Shown piece by piece: positions 29,691-42,356 of a DNA stretch of 64,000 nt. The stretch comes from Sweltsa coloradensis. Taxonomy: Eukaryota; Arthropoda; Insecta; Plecoptera; Chloroperlidae. The notes under the pieces are model-generated. The model did no database searches. It saw only the letters and a program-made list of their open reading frames with translations, and had not been told where the DNA came from. How positions within the stretch are numbered: the stretch's first letter is position 1; every line of letters begins with the position of its first letter. A program made the translations under genes and the position numbers. The DNA lies in the NCBI GenBank assembly GCA_024449915.1, contig JAMZAV010000008.1:1364001-1428000 (forward strand). The letters run 5' to 3'.

Positions 29691-32600
29691 TCATAATAAC
29701 ATTCTTGCAAAACATTTAATTTTTAATTTTTTAAAATTTGTTGCCGCTTGCTTGAAATTATTTCCTTGTTATAAATCTTTTTATAATTCAGTTTCCAGGT
29801 GAGAATAACTATCTTATTTTTATTTACCTGCGCTGGTTAGTAGTATTGGCTAAGTTCCTATTTGAGTCGTAGTAGTAGTCTTTTTTTGTCCGCCGAAATT
29901 ATTTAGGGCATTGTTCTTTTTGTTTTGATTGTCCGTGTGGTATTGCCCGTTTGTATTGACGAGTTAAGTGGTGATTCTTCTTTTGATGATTTTAGAAAAC
30001 TTCAGACTTTACTCGAGTTAGGCTTTGTCTGTGTACCACGTATTTAACAAATGAAAGGGCTAGCGTGAATCATTGTTCCTCTTCTTATTCTTCTTCTAAA
30101 CTAAAGGCACAGGATATTCGCGTAATTCTTTCTGCCTTTTCTCTACCTTAATCCTTTGTATTGCGACATATCGGTCTATGAACCCCACAATCCCCCAGTT
30201 GGAATGTCAATCCTCTTATCTGTATTGCGTCGCTCGACCCTTCATAAATGAAACTTTTATCAACAAAGTACAAAGAACATTAGCTGACATTTGATTATCA
30301 AATGCTCTCACTCACTATTGGCATCAAGACGCTTAGCACAGAGGAAGATTTAAAACTTTGTAAACAAGTTTGAAAAGTTTTTTTAATGTATTTGTACACG
30401 TTTTAGGCGTTTCATTTAAAATAATAGTAACGCAGATTGTCAGTACATTAACATACACTACTTCAGCTTTTAGTTAAATGATAACATCCTGTAATCTTTA
30501 GTATTCTCTCTCGAATCATTAAATAATGCAATTCACATTACATTTGTTTTTCCGATCCATTGTTTTTTCGCAGCACATGTTGGGGTATTTCTTTGTTTGT
30601 TACACAATAAACATATTGATATTAATCTTAATGTCTGCACTTTTACATTGTGTAAAACATAAACCACTACTTCTAAATCATAATTTTTCACAAGGTGAAA
30701 CCGCAAGTAAGACATTCAGTTTCAGATTGGATTTAAATATTGAGGTACTGTGAACATTGATTAATATATAACCGTACTTATCTTAATTTATGTCATGGTT
30801 GGATAAACTTAGTGAGCTTAGGCCATGTTGCAATTCATGTTTGTGTAAACTAAACTCTCTAGACGTAATGGAATACTAACATAATATTTTCCAAACAACT
30901 GGGTTTCAGAATATTATTTCTTTAGTCTGATACCCTCGCGCACATTCAACCCACGGGGGAGAAGAGCCCCCCCCCCTCTCTCCCACTTTCTGCCTAGCCA
31001 ATGTGACTTTTGATTTTGGCGCATTGCCAATTTGTCTTAGTATACACGGAACACTTTCCAACCTCGTTTACAAAGTAATGAATAATTTTAGCCTCTGTTT
31101 GAGTATGTTTTTGTGGATTGTTATTTATGCCCACACTAATGATAAATTCATGGGTATACTAAGGTCAAAACATAGTTGACATCAAACTATGTCAAAGTAC
31201 ACAACACTTCATAAATATAAATAACAACCTTTCAATATCTTAATTATTTTAAAATTGTACATTATTGTAAGTCTCAAATACGAGTTGATGCAATTGCAAT
31301 CAATTGCTGGTATCTTCATAACAATTATTAATTTTACTTCACTCTTGAGTTCAAATAAAAAGGTCAGTGAAGTGAGTTAAGTCAAAATAAAAGCGCCCAA
31401 CGATCGGTTTTTACGATAATGCTAATGTAGCTCACACGTCGTAATGATAGCGTGTCCATACGGTTATACGAAAGCCAACTTTTGAAATTATAGCCATAAC
31501 AAATGCCATTTTAATTATGCACATGCAATCTTAGGCTACTGCACACGACACAAATATCAGATCAAACACTTCTTACTCAAGTTTGTAATTCTACACAGGC
31601 TTGAGAGAAGTTTGTTTTATGTCTAGATGGGTGGTACGACGCTATATCCATGCAATGTAGGACTACTTCTAACTCTAAAGAGAAATATCTGAGTATTATG
31701 CTGCCTAAGAACCAGTAGCAATCACTTAATTTGCCTTATGACTTGAAACTTACAGGCGGAATTATTTATTGATAATTATAGTAATCTTTCTTTTTACATC
31801 AGTTTTGATCAGTTCTTATAACTGAATAGGATAGACGTTAAATAAATAATAAATAAATAATAATTCATTTCTTGTTCATTTTTTTCAATTCGGTTCATTC
31901 TAGATGTAGTCTTATACTTTGTTGAGATATTATAATTATTTCGAAATTTGCTTTACTACAGTTAATTTTTTATGTGCAATTAAGAATTTATTTTTATTAT
32001 ATGTGTATATTTAACTGCATGGTTGACGTTCAATATGTAAAGAAAGAAAGAAAGAAATTTTATCTTTATTGATTAGATGGCCACAGGAACCACATGACCG
32101 CAAACTTTTATGTTAATAAAATTACAAATGTTACAACAAAAGTATGAATATAATTTTTGTGAACATTACATTATTATAAAACATTATATTTAGCTTAGCG
32201 TCAGCATGAGTCTATTGCAAGGTAATTTGTGGTGTCGTCGGTTATAGTCTGGAAAGCGGCAATCCAAGGTTTCAATGTGTATGTTCAGATTTAGAACTAA
32301 ATCAGTACCGTGGAAATTCCCACTCAATTATTCTCAACTAAAAATGAAAACGAAATTTAAAATGAAATGAAAATATTCACGGTCAAAGTAGAACGTCTGG
32401 CATCCTCAGAGCGCTCGTTGTCCCTCGCAGCCTCGTAGCCCACACCTGCAGCTACCGGCCCGTGTGGAAATGAAACTATCTACTTTCCTATTCAGAATGG
32501 AAGCTAATTACGCGTTTGCTTCGGGCGCACCGCACCTGAATAGAAACCTCGTAGAGTGGTTAGAAGCCAAGTGAAAAGTAGGTAGTGTATTGCACTCTTT

Positions 32601-33390
32601 CGCTGATAACACTGCAGATTTTGCCCGAGAGGTGAAAACCGCGGGTGAAAATTCGTGTGCGCCTGATTCGTACCTGTTATAGAGGCGAAGGACTAGATTG
32701 ATATATATTATTGATTTTCTTTTCCCAGAACAAACTAAATTATAAAATGTTTTATATTCATAAAAAGAGAAATAATATAAGTGCTTTATGGATGTCAGGC
32801 AATCAAATTACTCAAATCATTATTTCAACATTGAATATAAACAACATTTTTTTAAAAATCTAATGCCTACAGAGATAGGCAATTGTTCATGAAAGTGCTT
32901 AGAAGGATTTGAAAGTTGTTGGCTAGTATACTTGCACTGTTGCTAGTAGAACATATTTCGAAACTAGCAGATAATATGCAGCGAGCTAAAAAAATCATTT
33001 CTAGCAAGTACAGTTTGACAGCACTCATTTTATTGCAATGTAATCGTTTTCCGATAATGATGCCTCCTATACTTTAAATACGTAGTTTGCCACTTTGTTA
33101 CTACATTAAATACGTAGTGTACCACTTTGCTATAAGTGCATTTATTATGGAATATTTCAATGTCGTCACTAAATGCGTTATTATTGGTTTTATGTAAAGT
33201 GAACGTTTGCGGACGTGCACGACTCGCGACTAGCGTTGCTATCTCCCGCAACCTATGGTTAGATAGCCTATAATAAAGTATTGCTTCAATCGATTGTCAT
33301 ATTATCTTGAACGCAATGTCTACACTCGTCAATACGTCTGGGCATGTGTGGGGCTCGACTGTAATACAGTACTACGACCAACAGTTGTGC
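29691..33390. other. AT-rich gene-free stretch with one CpG-richer island
   Basis: No supportable exon. A C-run is at 30966-30978 and an AAAG microsatellite at 32040-32056. At 32380-32690 is a CpG-richer island with several CACCTG/CAGGTG-type E-boxes, perhaps regulatory. AAATAA repeats lie near 31840-31862. Confidence 0.55.
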
Positions 33391-33393
33391 AGA

Positions 33394-33487
33394 ACCGACT
33401 TTGTTGGCTCAAGCGGTTTAAGCTCGAGCCTGGTTTGGTCCCGGGTTCGAATCCCGTCGAGACAGGCAATCTTCACTGAAGGTTATG
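33394..33487 (+). repeat. tRNA-derived SINE head (5' part only)
   Basis: ACCGACTTTGTTGGCTCAAG...CCCGGGTTCGAATCCCGTCG: an A-box-like and a perfect B-box (GGTTCGAATCC), then CACTGAAGGTTATG. The element stops here and runs into a CACCT microsatellite. Confidence 0.8.
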
Positions 33488-33575
33488 TCTCACCTCACCT
33501 CACCTCACCTCACCTCACCTCACCTCACCTCACCTCACCCCACCTCACCTCACTTCACTTCACTTCACTTCACCA
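33488..33575 (+). repeat. CACCT/CACTT pentanucleotide microsatellite
   Basis: About 13 CACCT units (one CACCC variant) followed by four CACTT units, attached to the 3' end of the truncated SINE. Confidence 0.95.
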
Positions 33576-36500
33576 CACAATAAGCACGGAATTAACAGCG
33601 CAATAATAACACCACTGTTTTATAATTAGAAATTGTTATAAAATTATGTCAATCAGTATGTTTATCAAATACCTGCATTGCGTATTTCCACAGTTAAGTG
33701 AGGTTTGCATAGTTAGTACGTAGCCCATTATTCCGGTGCTTAGATTGTTATTGTAATAAACCATGCAGTTACTTACTAATATGAATATAAACATTTCTTG
33801 CACGAAAACATGGTAACATATAATAAATAAATAAATTTAATTTGGTGGGATTTCTGTACAAGGGAGTAATCAGCATTAGTCAACATGTTTGATAAAAAAG
33901 AAAATTTCAATAATACGACCTGAACTAGGCCTACAGGCTGAAAGTTTGAGAACTAACATGTTACGCCTGGAGTGTTTGAGAATTTGATATGTAGCTGATG
34001 AAAAACAACTTTTAGTCCAATTTTCATAGAAATAATAATGCATGAATCAATTTTTAATTGGTTTAAAACCATAATAGCTCGTTAAACGTGATATTATGAA
34101 CCCAATATTGTGTTACACCTGTAATGCTTTATGTAGCTAGTTTATACAGTATTAGGTTTGTACTTTGTAATCTCATCTTTACCAGCCGTTGAGCTGGCTG
34201 GCTTCTTCTATTATGAACGATTGAATAACCAGCCGCGGGCAATTTCTCAAACGAACTTTGAGCGATAGCGTGATTTTAAGAGGGCTTGATAATGATGTAG
34301 GAGACACAGAATTGATGCGCCCCTCACACCTGTTATCGCTTCATTAACCACATGAAGATCATAATCAATTACTAGGCCTACATAATTTATCCCACACAAA
34401 TTAATGTAAGTTGGCTTTGCCTACATTTACAAGTTACTTCTAATAAAAATAAGAACCTTATTTTTTTAAACTACATTAGTTTAAATACTTTGTGGTTGCG
34501 ATTAATAAAACATTAAAGTTTAAAAGTAAACTGCAACCAAAATATGTGAGTATGTTGGCACTTAAGAAAAAATATAGATTTTTAAACAAAGTATAATATT
34601 TGGAGGACTTATCTTTTTATGACGTATCAATTAATTGTTTATCTCTTCTGCTTTTGAATATCTTAATTATTGAGGGTAATGCATATTTTCCATCTTCTCG
34701 TTCGCTTTCTACAAGTGGATTACATCTTAACAGTACATTCGGATACTTACAATATATGCAAACAAAACTTCAACAATAACTTCAACAAAGCCGTTTCAAC
34801 ACAACAGTTCATTTTATTTGCTCCTATATAATGTTTTATCTCACTTAAATTAAAAACAAAAACAATTTATTTTGTTATAAACCGCTTAAGAGAATGTTAA
34901 GTATAAACAATGATAGCTATCACATGCAAATCTTGCAATACCTATACGTCATAGTTTGCCAGCAGCTGTTACCAGTTGAGCAAAGTATCGAAGATAGAAG
35001 CGCCGGTATCTCACCAGGCCTAGCCGTTGCCGGATATTATTAATTAACAATGACCAGCTGTTCACAAATGCAAGATGAGATTGCGTTCGTTGTTTGTAAT
35101 GCGAGGGTTCAACAATGTCAATAACACACACGTGCCTGCGTGTAGTCTATATCGACTCGAATTGGATTATTGGTTTTTATTTGGAAGGATTTTCTACCCC
35201 CCTCCCCCCCCCCTGGAATCCGTTTGTATACATTGGTTACTGTACTTTGTTTACCAATTCCTTTCGTGACAACGAACAGTGTATTGATTGCGTCTGGGTT
35301 ATAATATACAATATAACTCTCTGAATTAGGTCATGTGGATTCAACGGGTTCTGTCTTACATTTATGTATTTATTTTCTGTTATAAATAACCATTGATAAA
35401 TTGTGCATTTTTTAAATCCAAATTTACACCTAAATATTTATAACCAACTTATATTAATTAAGTATTTATGAATCTATTCCCTATGAAAGACCATATCAGT
35501 AAATAAATATACGTTATAAATTTGATAAGAAAAAAATTTTTAATTTGTATTATTGCAATTGTCAATGTCTTCTATCTGGCGAGTCCAACAACGATTATTT
35601 ACGACTTTCCATAATAGTTATACGTAAAACTGAATAAACTTACCGACGTTACAGTTAGGCCGGTGGTGAGCTCGCATTGTGGATAATGTGTATTAATTGC
35701 TGACGGCTTTGATATCTCATCCACTTTATACTGCTTTTCTCGGATAAAATGAGTAATAAATATTGACATTTTTCCAACGAAATTACCATTAATTGCTTTC
35801 GTAATTGAGAGACATTACTGTTAGTCTACATCACCATCTATTTCTGTAGTGGAAAGAATAATGGCCTGTTTAATTCTACCGTATTACCGTATCGAGTTCA
35901 CCAAGCAAAACAAATAAAACTGTTGGTTAGAGAGGTGGGGTGAAATAGCAGTCAGCGACCTGCCAGCGACCATTACTCTACCTATTTACACAAAATATGT
36001 TTCGAAATATATTCAACAATACGATAGAAACTTGCAACACACACAAGAAATTGTTGACGTTGAAAAGTGTAAAACCGCGTCCTCGGTGACCGAGTTAGTT
36101 AGTCCCTTGTAAAAGTAGCCTCGATCTATCCAGGCCCGATGATAGATTGATGTTTGCTCTAATGCACCTGTATTCAGACACGACGCTCCCGAGTCCCGAC
36201 GGAGGCTGCACTAATTACAAGATGACTCGACGATTCATGTTCCCTAACAAATCCGATCTCGGAGACATTTGTCACCTAAACTGTCAAACATGACAAATGG
36301 TTCACTGGATTTGAAGTGGCTATATTGCGCTGCTGTTGTTGTCTAAGGGCACACAATAATGTCGACAACGTGTTCCATTCACCTTGCACTTACACACTCA
36401 TATTTTATTGGGAGCGAAGCGTCCATGTAAGCATAACTTTGGTATCCTTCTGGCCGTCCGTGTATGTCACGTCTCATGAAAACATGTATACACATTATGC

Positions 36501-37072
36501 TATTTTCATGACATACCCTCCAACAAAGATGATTTAAAATGTTTTTGGTGATTTCTCGGTTCAAGGGGGCGAGGCAAGCATTTTTAAAAGAATCACTTGT
36601 TTCGTACCCGGCACCTCCACCAAAGTTTTCAATGCATGATCGGATTTTGTAATTTGTGTGTTCTTCTACAATTTGTTATTTTAGTAGCTACGCTCCCTAT
36701 TTTATCTTCTCCTGTATCCGTGCTTGTTTTTATTACTGATTGAAATCAAATGTTACAATTTGCAGCTAATTATTGTAGTTTATTGTGTATTCGCATTTTA
36801 TGTTTTGTATTGTGGTGTACATTGTTTTACGCTGAGGACATTTTTCAAAATTGTTCAGACTTTCTCCATCATCACAAACTATTAGTATTTCGAATCATGG
36901 TTTATAACGTATTAAAATGTTTTGTTTACTCTTCAGTAGTTCTATTGCGAGCATTCAAGGTCTAGGTCTAACCAATCACTTGCCATGTGATTAATATTGT
37001 ACTTTCATCATCACTCTGCATTGCACTGACCGGCTGTCCACTTCACATCAGCTCATGTTCTTGTTCCCGTAT
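33576..37072. other. Gene-free stretch with motif-dense islands
   Basis: Mostly AT-rich. At 34905-35115 there is an ATGCAAAT octamer, two CAGCTG E-boxes and TTAATTAACAATG. At 36125-36300 are GATTGATG and CTGTCAAACATGACA. Both could be enhancers. A C-run lies at 35199-35213. A MITE is at 36401-36705. Confidence 0.5.
36401..36705 (+). mobile_element. MITE of the GGGAGCGAAGC / CACCTCCACC family
   Basis: Ends ATTTTATTGGGAGCGAAGC and GCTACGCTCCCTATTTTAT are inverted repeats (19 bases, few mismatches). Inside are CCGTCCGTGTATGTCACGTC and ACCCGGCACCTCCACCAAA (36606-36624). The same internal blocks recur at 26420, 45000, 59860, 60045 and 62215. No coding. Confidence 0.68.
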
Positions 37073-37310
37073 ACCGATAGTGTTGGCTCAAGCGCCAAGC
37101 GCGCGACTCTGATTCAGGAGGTCCCGGATTCAAATCTCGTCTTTGTCGCCAATCCTGACTGAAGGTTTAACCGAGGTTTTCATCAGTCGTTAATGCGATT
37201 GCAAGGATTGAGTTCTCTTAAACAACCCTCGGGCATCTCTTCACAAATTGTCCTATCCGATGGTTCACCTAAAGAGGGGCATAGATTGCACCCAATAGCA
37301 GGTTTCCCCT
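37073..37310 (+). repeat. tRNA-derived SINE
   Basis: Head ACCGATAGTGTTGGCTCAAG with a B-box GGATTCAAATC, body CTGACTGAAGGTTTAACCGAG and CAGTCGTTAATGCGA, then CTAAAGAGGGGCATAG..GCAGGTTTCC. About 240 bases. Confidence 0.82.
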
Positions 37311-38113
37311 CGCCGGCCTCTCTAACCTAACAGCTGATGCAAGTGAGGTTGTCGTGCATCCGTCAGTCAAAGGCGTAACATGTGTTCATTGCGCTATAAA
37401 CGCGTGACTTCCTGTTATGAGACGCAAGCTAGTTGTCACTCTATTAAAATTTCCTATAAAACAGTTAACAAATATTGAACAAGCTAAATCAGGATCACAT
37501 CACACAAATCTCTGCTCGGCCTTAGCGTAATAATTCAGCACGTAGGATATTAATGCACAATCATTAGATCAGAAGGGGGCGTCACCCCCCCTTGGAATGT
37601 AACCGAGAGGTCCGTGACGCAAGCCATTGGCTTTTGTTACAATATACCTAATGACAAAAAATCTTTTCGAGTTGTGGGGTAGTGATCAAAGTTAACGAGG
37701 GCGCCATCGACCTCTGCGAAGCCAACTAGGGCTCTAGTTCAACCTGAACTCAGTCCTGTGCTGTGCATGGCGATCACTTGTCTGTTGATCACACTGCACT
37801 AACTACTCAGGGTTTTCCGATCGCGTTATTAATTACAACCAATCAGTTTAAACGAAAGCGAAAGAAGCGCGCGTGAACCGAGTCAAGCGACGCGTGTGAT
37901 TGGTTGGTCTATATTTACTCGTAGCGGGTGTCAGCGCGCTCATAGACCAGCACACTAACCCATCTTCTCTAGGCTACTCTTCCAGACGGTTCATATATTG
38001 TATTTCAAATTAATTGACAGCAGGTTAAGGGACGCACAACTGCCAATTATAAATAATATTGCATGTATAACGGAGAGAAACAAATTAAGTATATAAATTA
38101 TGTGCAATTATTG
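37311..38113. other. CpG-richer stretch with two CCAAT boxes, candidate promoter
   Basis: At 37560-37960 GC and CpG rise. ACCAATCAG (37837) and GATTGGTT (37898) are CCAAT boxes in opposite orientation, 60 bases apart, with CGCGCGTG and ACGCGTG between them. TGGTCTAT and ATAGACCA form a short inverted repeat on the right. No adjoining coding exon was found. Confidence 0.3.
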
Positions 38114-38495
38114 TTAGAGGTACGTGAAAATAGCGTTTTGGGAATAGATGCTTCAAAGCGCTATTTTTTCACTTAAAACTAAGGTTTTTAAGTCCAATTT
38201 CATTTAATTTTCCATATTATCTATAATTTGTTTAAACACATCTTTATTTAGTTGATATTAATTTAACCTTGATGACCAAATTACAATTTAAAAATCTGAA
38301 AATAAGTTCATACAAAAAGTTTTGTAATTAGCCAACAAATAGATGCTATAAAATGCTATATACACGCACCTCTAAAAATAGTGTAGTTGGGACACTAGCG
38401 AATAATTTCGAGCACCGTCTTACTTCAGACCGGGATCTAGATTGCTGAGAGGTATTATTCGCTTCGCTCCCTCACTCACTCAGAGGTGCGTGTAT
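38114..38495. mobile_element. MITE with TTAGAGGTGCGTG termini and an attached half-copy
   Basis: TTAGAGGTACGTGAAAATAG at 38114 is inverted at 38349-38375 (...CTATATACACGCACCTCTAA), giving about 27-base terminal repeats of a 262-base element. A third end, AGAGGTGCGTGTAT, lies at 38482-38495, so 38360-38495 also folds back, with an inner GCGAATAAT/ATTATTCGC stem. No coding. Confidence 0.7.
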
Positions 38496-39867
38496 GGCCA
38501 GCTAGGTCCTGAATCCTCGTTCGAACCCGGACTGCTTCGGTATGGATGTCACGTGGTGTTTTTTCATCTCCATATCTCACGCTCTTATCGTCTAGATAAG
38601 CATCGTTGAAAAATATGAGACCTAAATTCCAAATATCATCATCAAGGGCCTCACTGCTTAGTAACACCGACGTCGTACGCCCGAATGTACACCCCATGCA
38701 AAAAACGTGTGATACACCGCCTGACAACGCTTTGTTTCACCCTTGTACGACAGCGACCACTCACGCTTTGACGCATTATTACTGTAATTAAAGTATAGGA
38801 AATTATAGTGTACGCAAACGATCGAATATCAAAACATAACGAATTAGGTCAAGGCACGTATGAGTCTGATGTCTTTGAAATGCTTGTAGATTTGGTTCGT
38901 GTCACTACGTTCAATAACCCGCACAATTTTCTTTAGTAAATTATTCATAAAATGGAACTTTTATTCCCCAAAAGACAGGGTTTACACAATCTACCTCGTT
39001 AAATATACTCTTTTGTTGGCTTCTCTTCCGCGGCGCGAAACAATAATTCCCATTGTTTGTCTCCTGGGCTCAGGCTCTCGCCCTACCTCCATCAAAACCT
39101 AGTTGCTTTACTCTGCACGAGAAAACTTTCAATACGGCTAAATTAACATATTCGCAATTACTCGGGGAATGAAACTTTAATAAGGGCTGTTCTGTGGTTG
39201 TTTCTTGTTGGCGCTGCTTATATAACGTGTGCTTGTAATCACCTGAAACTCTGCTTCTGTGCTCTGCTTGCTAATACCACTCATACTGATGGAGGTAGCG
39301 TATCACCTACTCTAGACCTGTAGTACGGGAGGTCTTCGGGGCAATCCCAGTCACCGGCAATCCTGAATGGAGTATTTCCCCGCAGTTTTTCTCAGTCATG
39401 AGTTTGAGTTGTAATAACAGCTCTCGCCCTTTATTTATTATCAGAAAGAACCCACCAATATGAATAAAAGTTTTCCCCAATAGTAACGTCTAGATTGAAA
39501 GTGTTGAGATCTCCAGTTTCGTACTTGTGACATGGCTTAAATAAAACCCGAGCCAGCTAAAGCGTTGAATCCAGTCTCAATCTCACTTAAGCCCAAGCCT
39601 GAAGACTTTTACAGAAATTTTGGAATAAAACGCTTCTCTACAAATCTATGGCTATAAACAGACTTGATCCCCTTCACTCAGACGGTGCAGTTCAAAGTGC
39701 TCTCGTGAGCCAGCCACCGCTCTACCGTTAGAGGTAGCTCTTGCGCTACCCGCCCTCACATGACATTTTCTTTTTAACGAGGTTATTCGGAGTAAGCAAA
39801 TAAAAAAATTGACAAGATGACAAAATGTCACACATAGTTCTGTAGCGTGTTATTTTTAATGTTAGGT
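38496..39867. other. Gene-free stretch with a degraded SINE
   Basis: At 39318-39420 GTACGGGAGGTCTTCGGG, GGCAATCCTGAATGG and CTCAGTCATGAG resemble a worn copy of the SINE family. I see nothing else supportable. Confidence 0.5.
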
Positions 39868-40103
39868 GACCGACAGTATTTGCGAGAGCGTTTAGCGCGC
39901 GACTCTGATTCGGAAGGTCCCGGGTTCAAATCCATTCGAGACCGGCAACCCTGACTGAAGTTTTTTCCTAGGTTTTATCTCAGTCGTTAATGCGAATGCA
40001 AGGGATTGAGTCCTCTTAAACAGCCCTCGGACATCCGTTAGCAATTGTTCTTACTCTTGAAGAGGGGCATGCATTGCACCCTTGGCAGGCTTCACACGAA
40101 AAA
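39868..40103 (+). repeat. tRNA-derived SINE
   Basis: GACCGACAGTATTTGCGAGA, B-box GGTTCAAATCC, CTGACTGAAG, CAGTCGTTAATGCGAATGC, GGGATTGAGTCCTCTTAAAC, GAAGAGGGGCATGC and the closing CAGGCTTCACACGA. Confidence 0.85.
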
Positions 40104-41700
40104 TTATATTATATTATTGTTAGCTCCACTCTCTTATTAATTTTAACAATCATTTTCATCGAGTCTCACTGTTTTGCTTGTGAAGTTGTATGACACTTAA
40201 TTGTGACTATTAATTTTATACTTACCATAAGTCTAAACTAAAGAAACACCAATTTACCACTTCAAAACCAGTTATAAGTAAGGAAATTAAAAAATCATAA
40301 TAAAACAAATGTGAAATCCGACACAATTGTATGGTCTTCTTTTTTGAAGTGACGAGACTAGAATTGATGGCGTTTTGGTACAAAATTTTTTTATAGCATT
40401 ACCTCATGTACGAACATTTAAAACCCTAGTCAACATTTCCCTCCCTTCCATCGCCACTCACCCCTCTACCCGCGCACCCAACCCGGACTCACCACACCCC
40501 ACTATTGGCTCATGTTTCGAGATAATTACAAGTATGTACAACCATGGGAAACCAAAGGTCGTTTCCTGCTATTATGTTATATATAATAATAAAACAATAT
40601 TTAGTACATCCCTGACTGAATATGAGCCATTTACTAGTCTAGTGAGGTAAATAGAGATATGCGACACCGTATCAGTGGGTGGGGGGTGGGGGGAGGGGGG
40701 CATACTCCGTTGTTGCCCTCCTTCCATACACTAACTTCGTTATACATAGAACCAGGGTTGCCTTACACACAAATAGCTACCTTCATGTAAAAACATAATT
40801 AATATTCACCCCAGCCAGCGGTGTACATTTTAACGAGAAAATCTTGAATGCGTCTGACTCGGATGAGCTATCTGTTTGTGATTTTAATAACTCTTCCACA
40901 TTTCCATACAAATGATGTCAAAAAAACTTGACTTAGAAATACGATCTTGCAATTGGTTGGTGGACTCATATTCGCGGGATAACAGACAATAATAATTGTA
41001 TCGCGAGCTCTCTGCAAAATGCATTCATTAAACGTTGGCGCCTGCAAAGTCAATTCATAAATATATTTCTCCAGAGAAATATATTTCACTTAACGTTGGT
41101 TTTAACTGAGCGTTTGTGTTTGTGGGTGAGTGAGTTTGTGAATGAGATAGAAAAAGAGATAGTGACTTTTAGATTAATTTCCTCATACTCTGTGGACCTG
41201 TGCTTATGGGGTTTGTTGAGTATTATTACAGTTTTAAAAACAGAAAGAGTATTAGATATTACAACTTGTACTTGTATGTTACGATTTCTGAATATTGCAT
41301 ATCAATATGATAAACGAACACGCTCTGTAATAAATGTTCGTAACGATAAAATAATCAACTTATCGCTTAAAATAAAGCTGATTTTAAAACATAAGAGCAC
41401 AACGTTTCTACAATAGACCATAACATAACATTTCATAATAAACATATTTTTCTTCTTATATATGCTTATAGATACACAAAACGCAACGACGGAATTTTAA
41501 TAACAATAAAATACTCGCTGTCAAATATACGATGAATGTAGAAGAAAAATAAACATATCTGACTAAATCTATGCAACAAAACATATAGCGAACGTCCTGA
41601 ACAAGAAGAAAGCTTTTGCACAAGGTATATTGCGAAAGATTGATAAGATCCTTCCAGTAGAATGTAATTAGATTTACTCGTACGAGTCCTAACGTTACAT
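40104..41700. other. AT-rich gene-free stretch
   Basis: Contains a G-quadruplex motif at 40677-40700 and a near-perfect palindrome at 41059-41086 (AAATATATTTCTC, CA, then the complement). No exon is visible. Confidence 0.6.
40677..40700 (+). other. G-quadruplex motif
   Basis: Four G runs (3, 6, 6 and 6 bases) separated by single T, T and A. Short one-base loops make this a strong G4 former by the usual G3N1-7 rule. Confidence 0.8.
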
Positions 41701-41940
41701 GACCGACAGTGTTGGCTCGGGCGCTAAGCGCTCGACTCTGATTCGGGAGGTCCCGGGTTCGAATCCCGTCGAGACCGGCAATCTAAGGTTTTTTCCGAGG
41801 TTTTCCTCAGTCGTTAAGGCGAATGCAAGGGATTGAGTCCTCTTAAACAGCCCTCGGACATCCCTTCACAATTTCCTATCCGCACTTACCTAGTTCACCT
41901 GAAGAGGGGCTAATTGCACCCTATAACAGGTTTCCCACGA
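41701..41940 (+). repeat. tRNA-derived SINE (best-preserved copy)
   Basis: GACCGACAGTGTTGGCTCGG, GATTCGGGAGGTCCCGGG, B-box GGTTCGAATCC, TCAGTCGTTAAGGCGAATGC, GGGATTGAGTCCTCTTAAAC, CCTGAAGAGGGGC and CAGGTTTCCCACGA. It lacks the ..CTGACTGAAG.. block after GGCAATC. Confidence 0.88.
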
Positions 41941-41996
41941 TAAAAATTTAAAAAATTTAACGTTAAATGGCTAAATGTATAATTGTGTAAGATGGT

Positions 41997-42205
41997 GAAG
42001 CGGTCAGTAACCCGGCACTATCACAAAGTATCCATCCTGAAGCGGCCAGTAACCCGGCACCTCCACCAAGTACCCATATTGAAGCGGTCAGTAACCCAGC
42101 ACCACCACCAAGTATCCATCTTGAAGCGGTCAGTAACCAGGCACCTCCACCAAGTATCCATCCTGAAGCGGTCAGTAACCCGGCACCTCCACAAGTATCC
42201 ATCCC
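41997..42205 (+). repeat. 42-base minisatellite, five units
   Basis: Unit GAAGCGGTCAGTAACCCGGC, ACCTCCACCAAGTATCCATC, CT. Five units with few changes. The unit contains ACCCGGCACCTCCACCA, the core of the dispersed MITE family. Because 42 is a multiple of three, both strands stay open, which explains long open frames here. Confidence 0.92.
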
Positions 42206-42356
42206 GCGACTGTAAGAGGTAAGAGGCTTGGGGTACACACTCGCTAGTAATTCAGGTATTTCGCAAACTGCTCGCGTGTGGCTTGGTTTCTTGGTTCGTC
42301 TACAGTAACCCAATTAAATTTTAAATCCAGCATTAACTTTCTTAAATGTCATCTAA

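Noticed and set aside
33307..33606. 99-codon open frame ending in HLTSPHLTS repeats
   Set aside because: It is the SINE head followed by the CACCT microsatellite.
41963..42313. Long open frames on both strands with His- or Gly-rich repeats
   Set aside because: They come from a 42-base tandem repeat whose length is a multiple of three.
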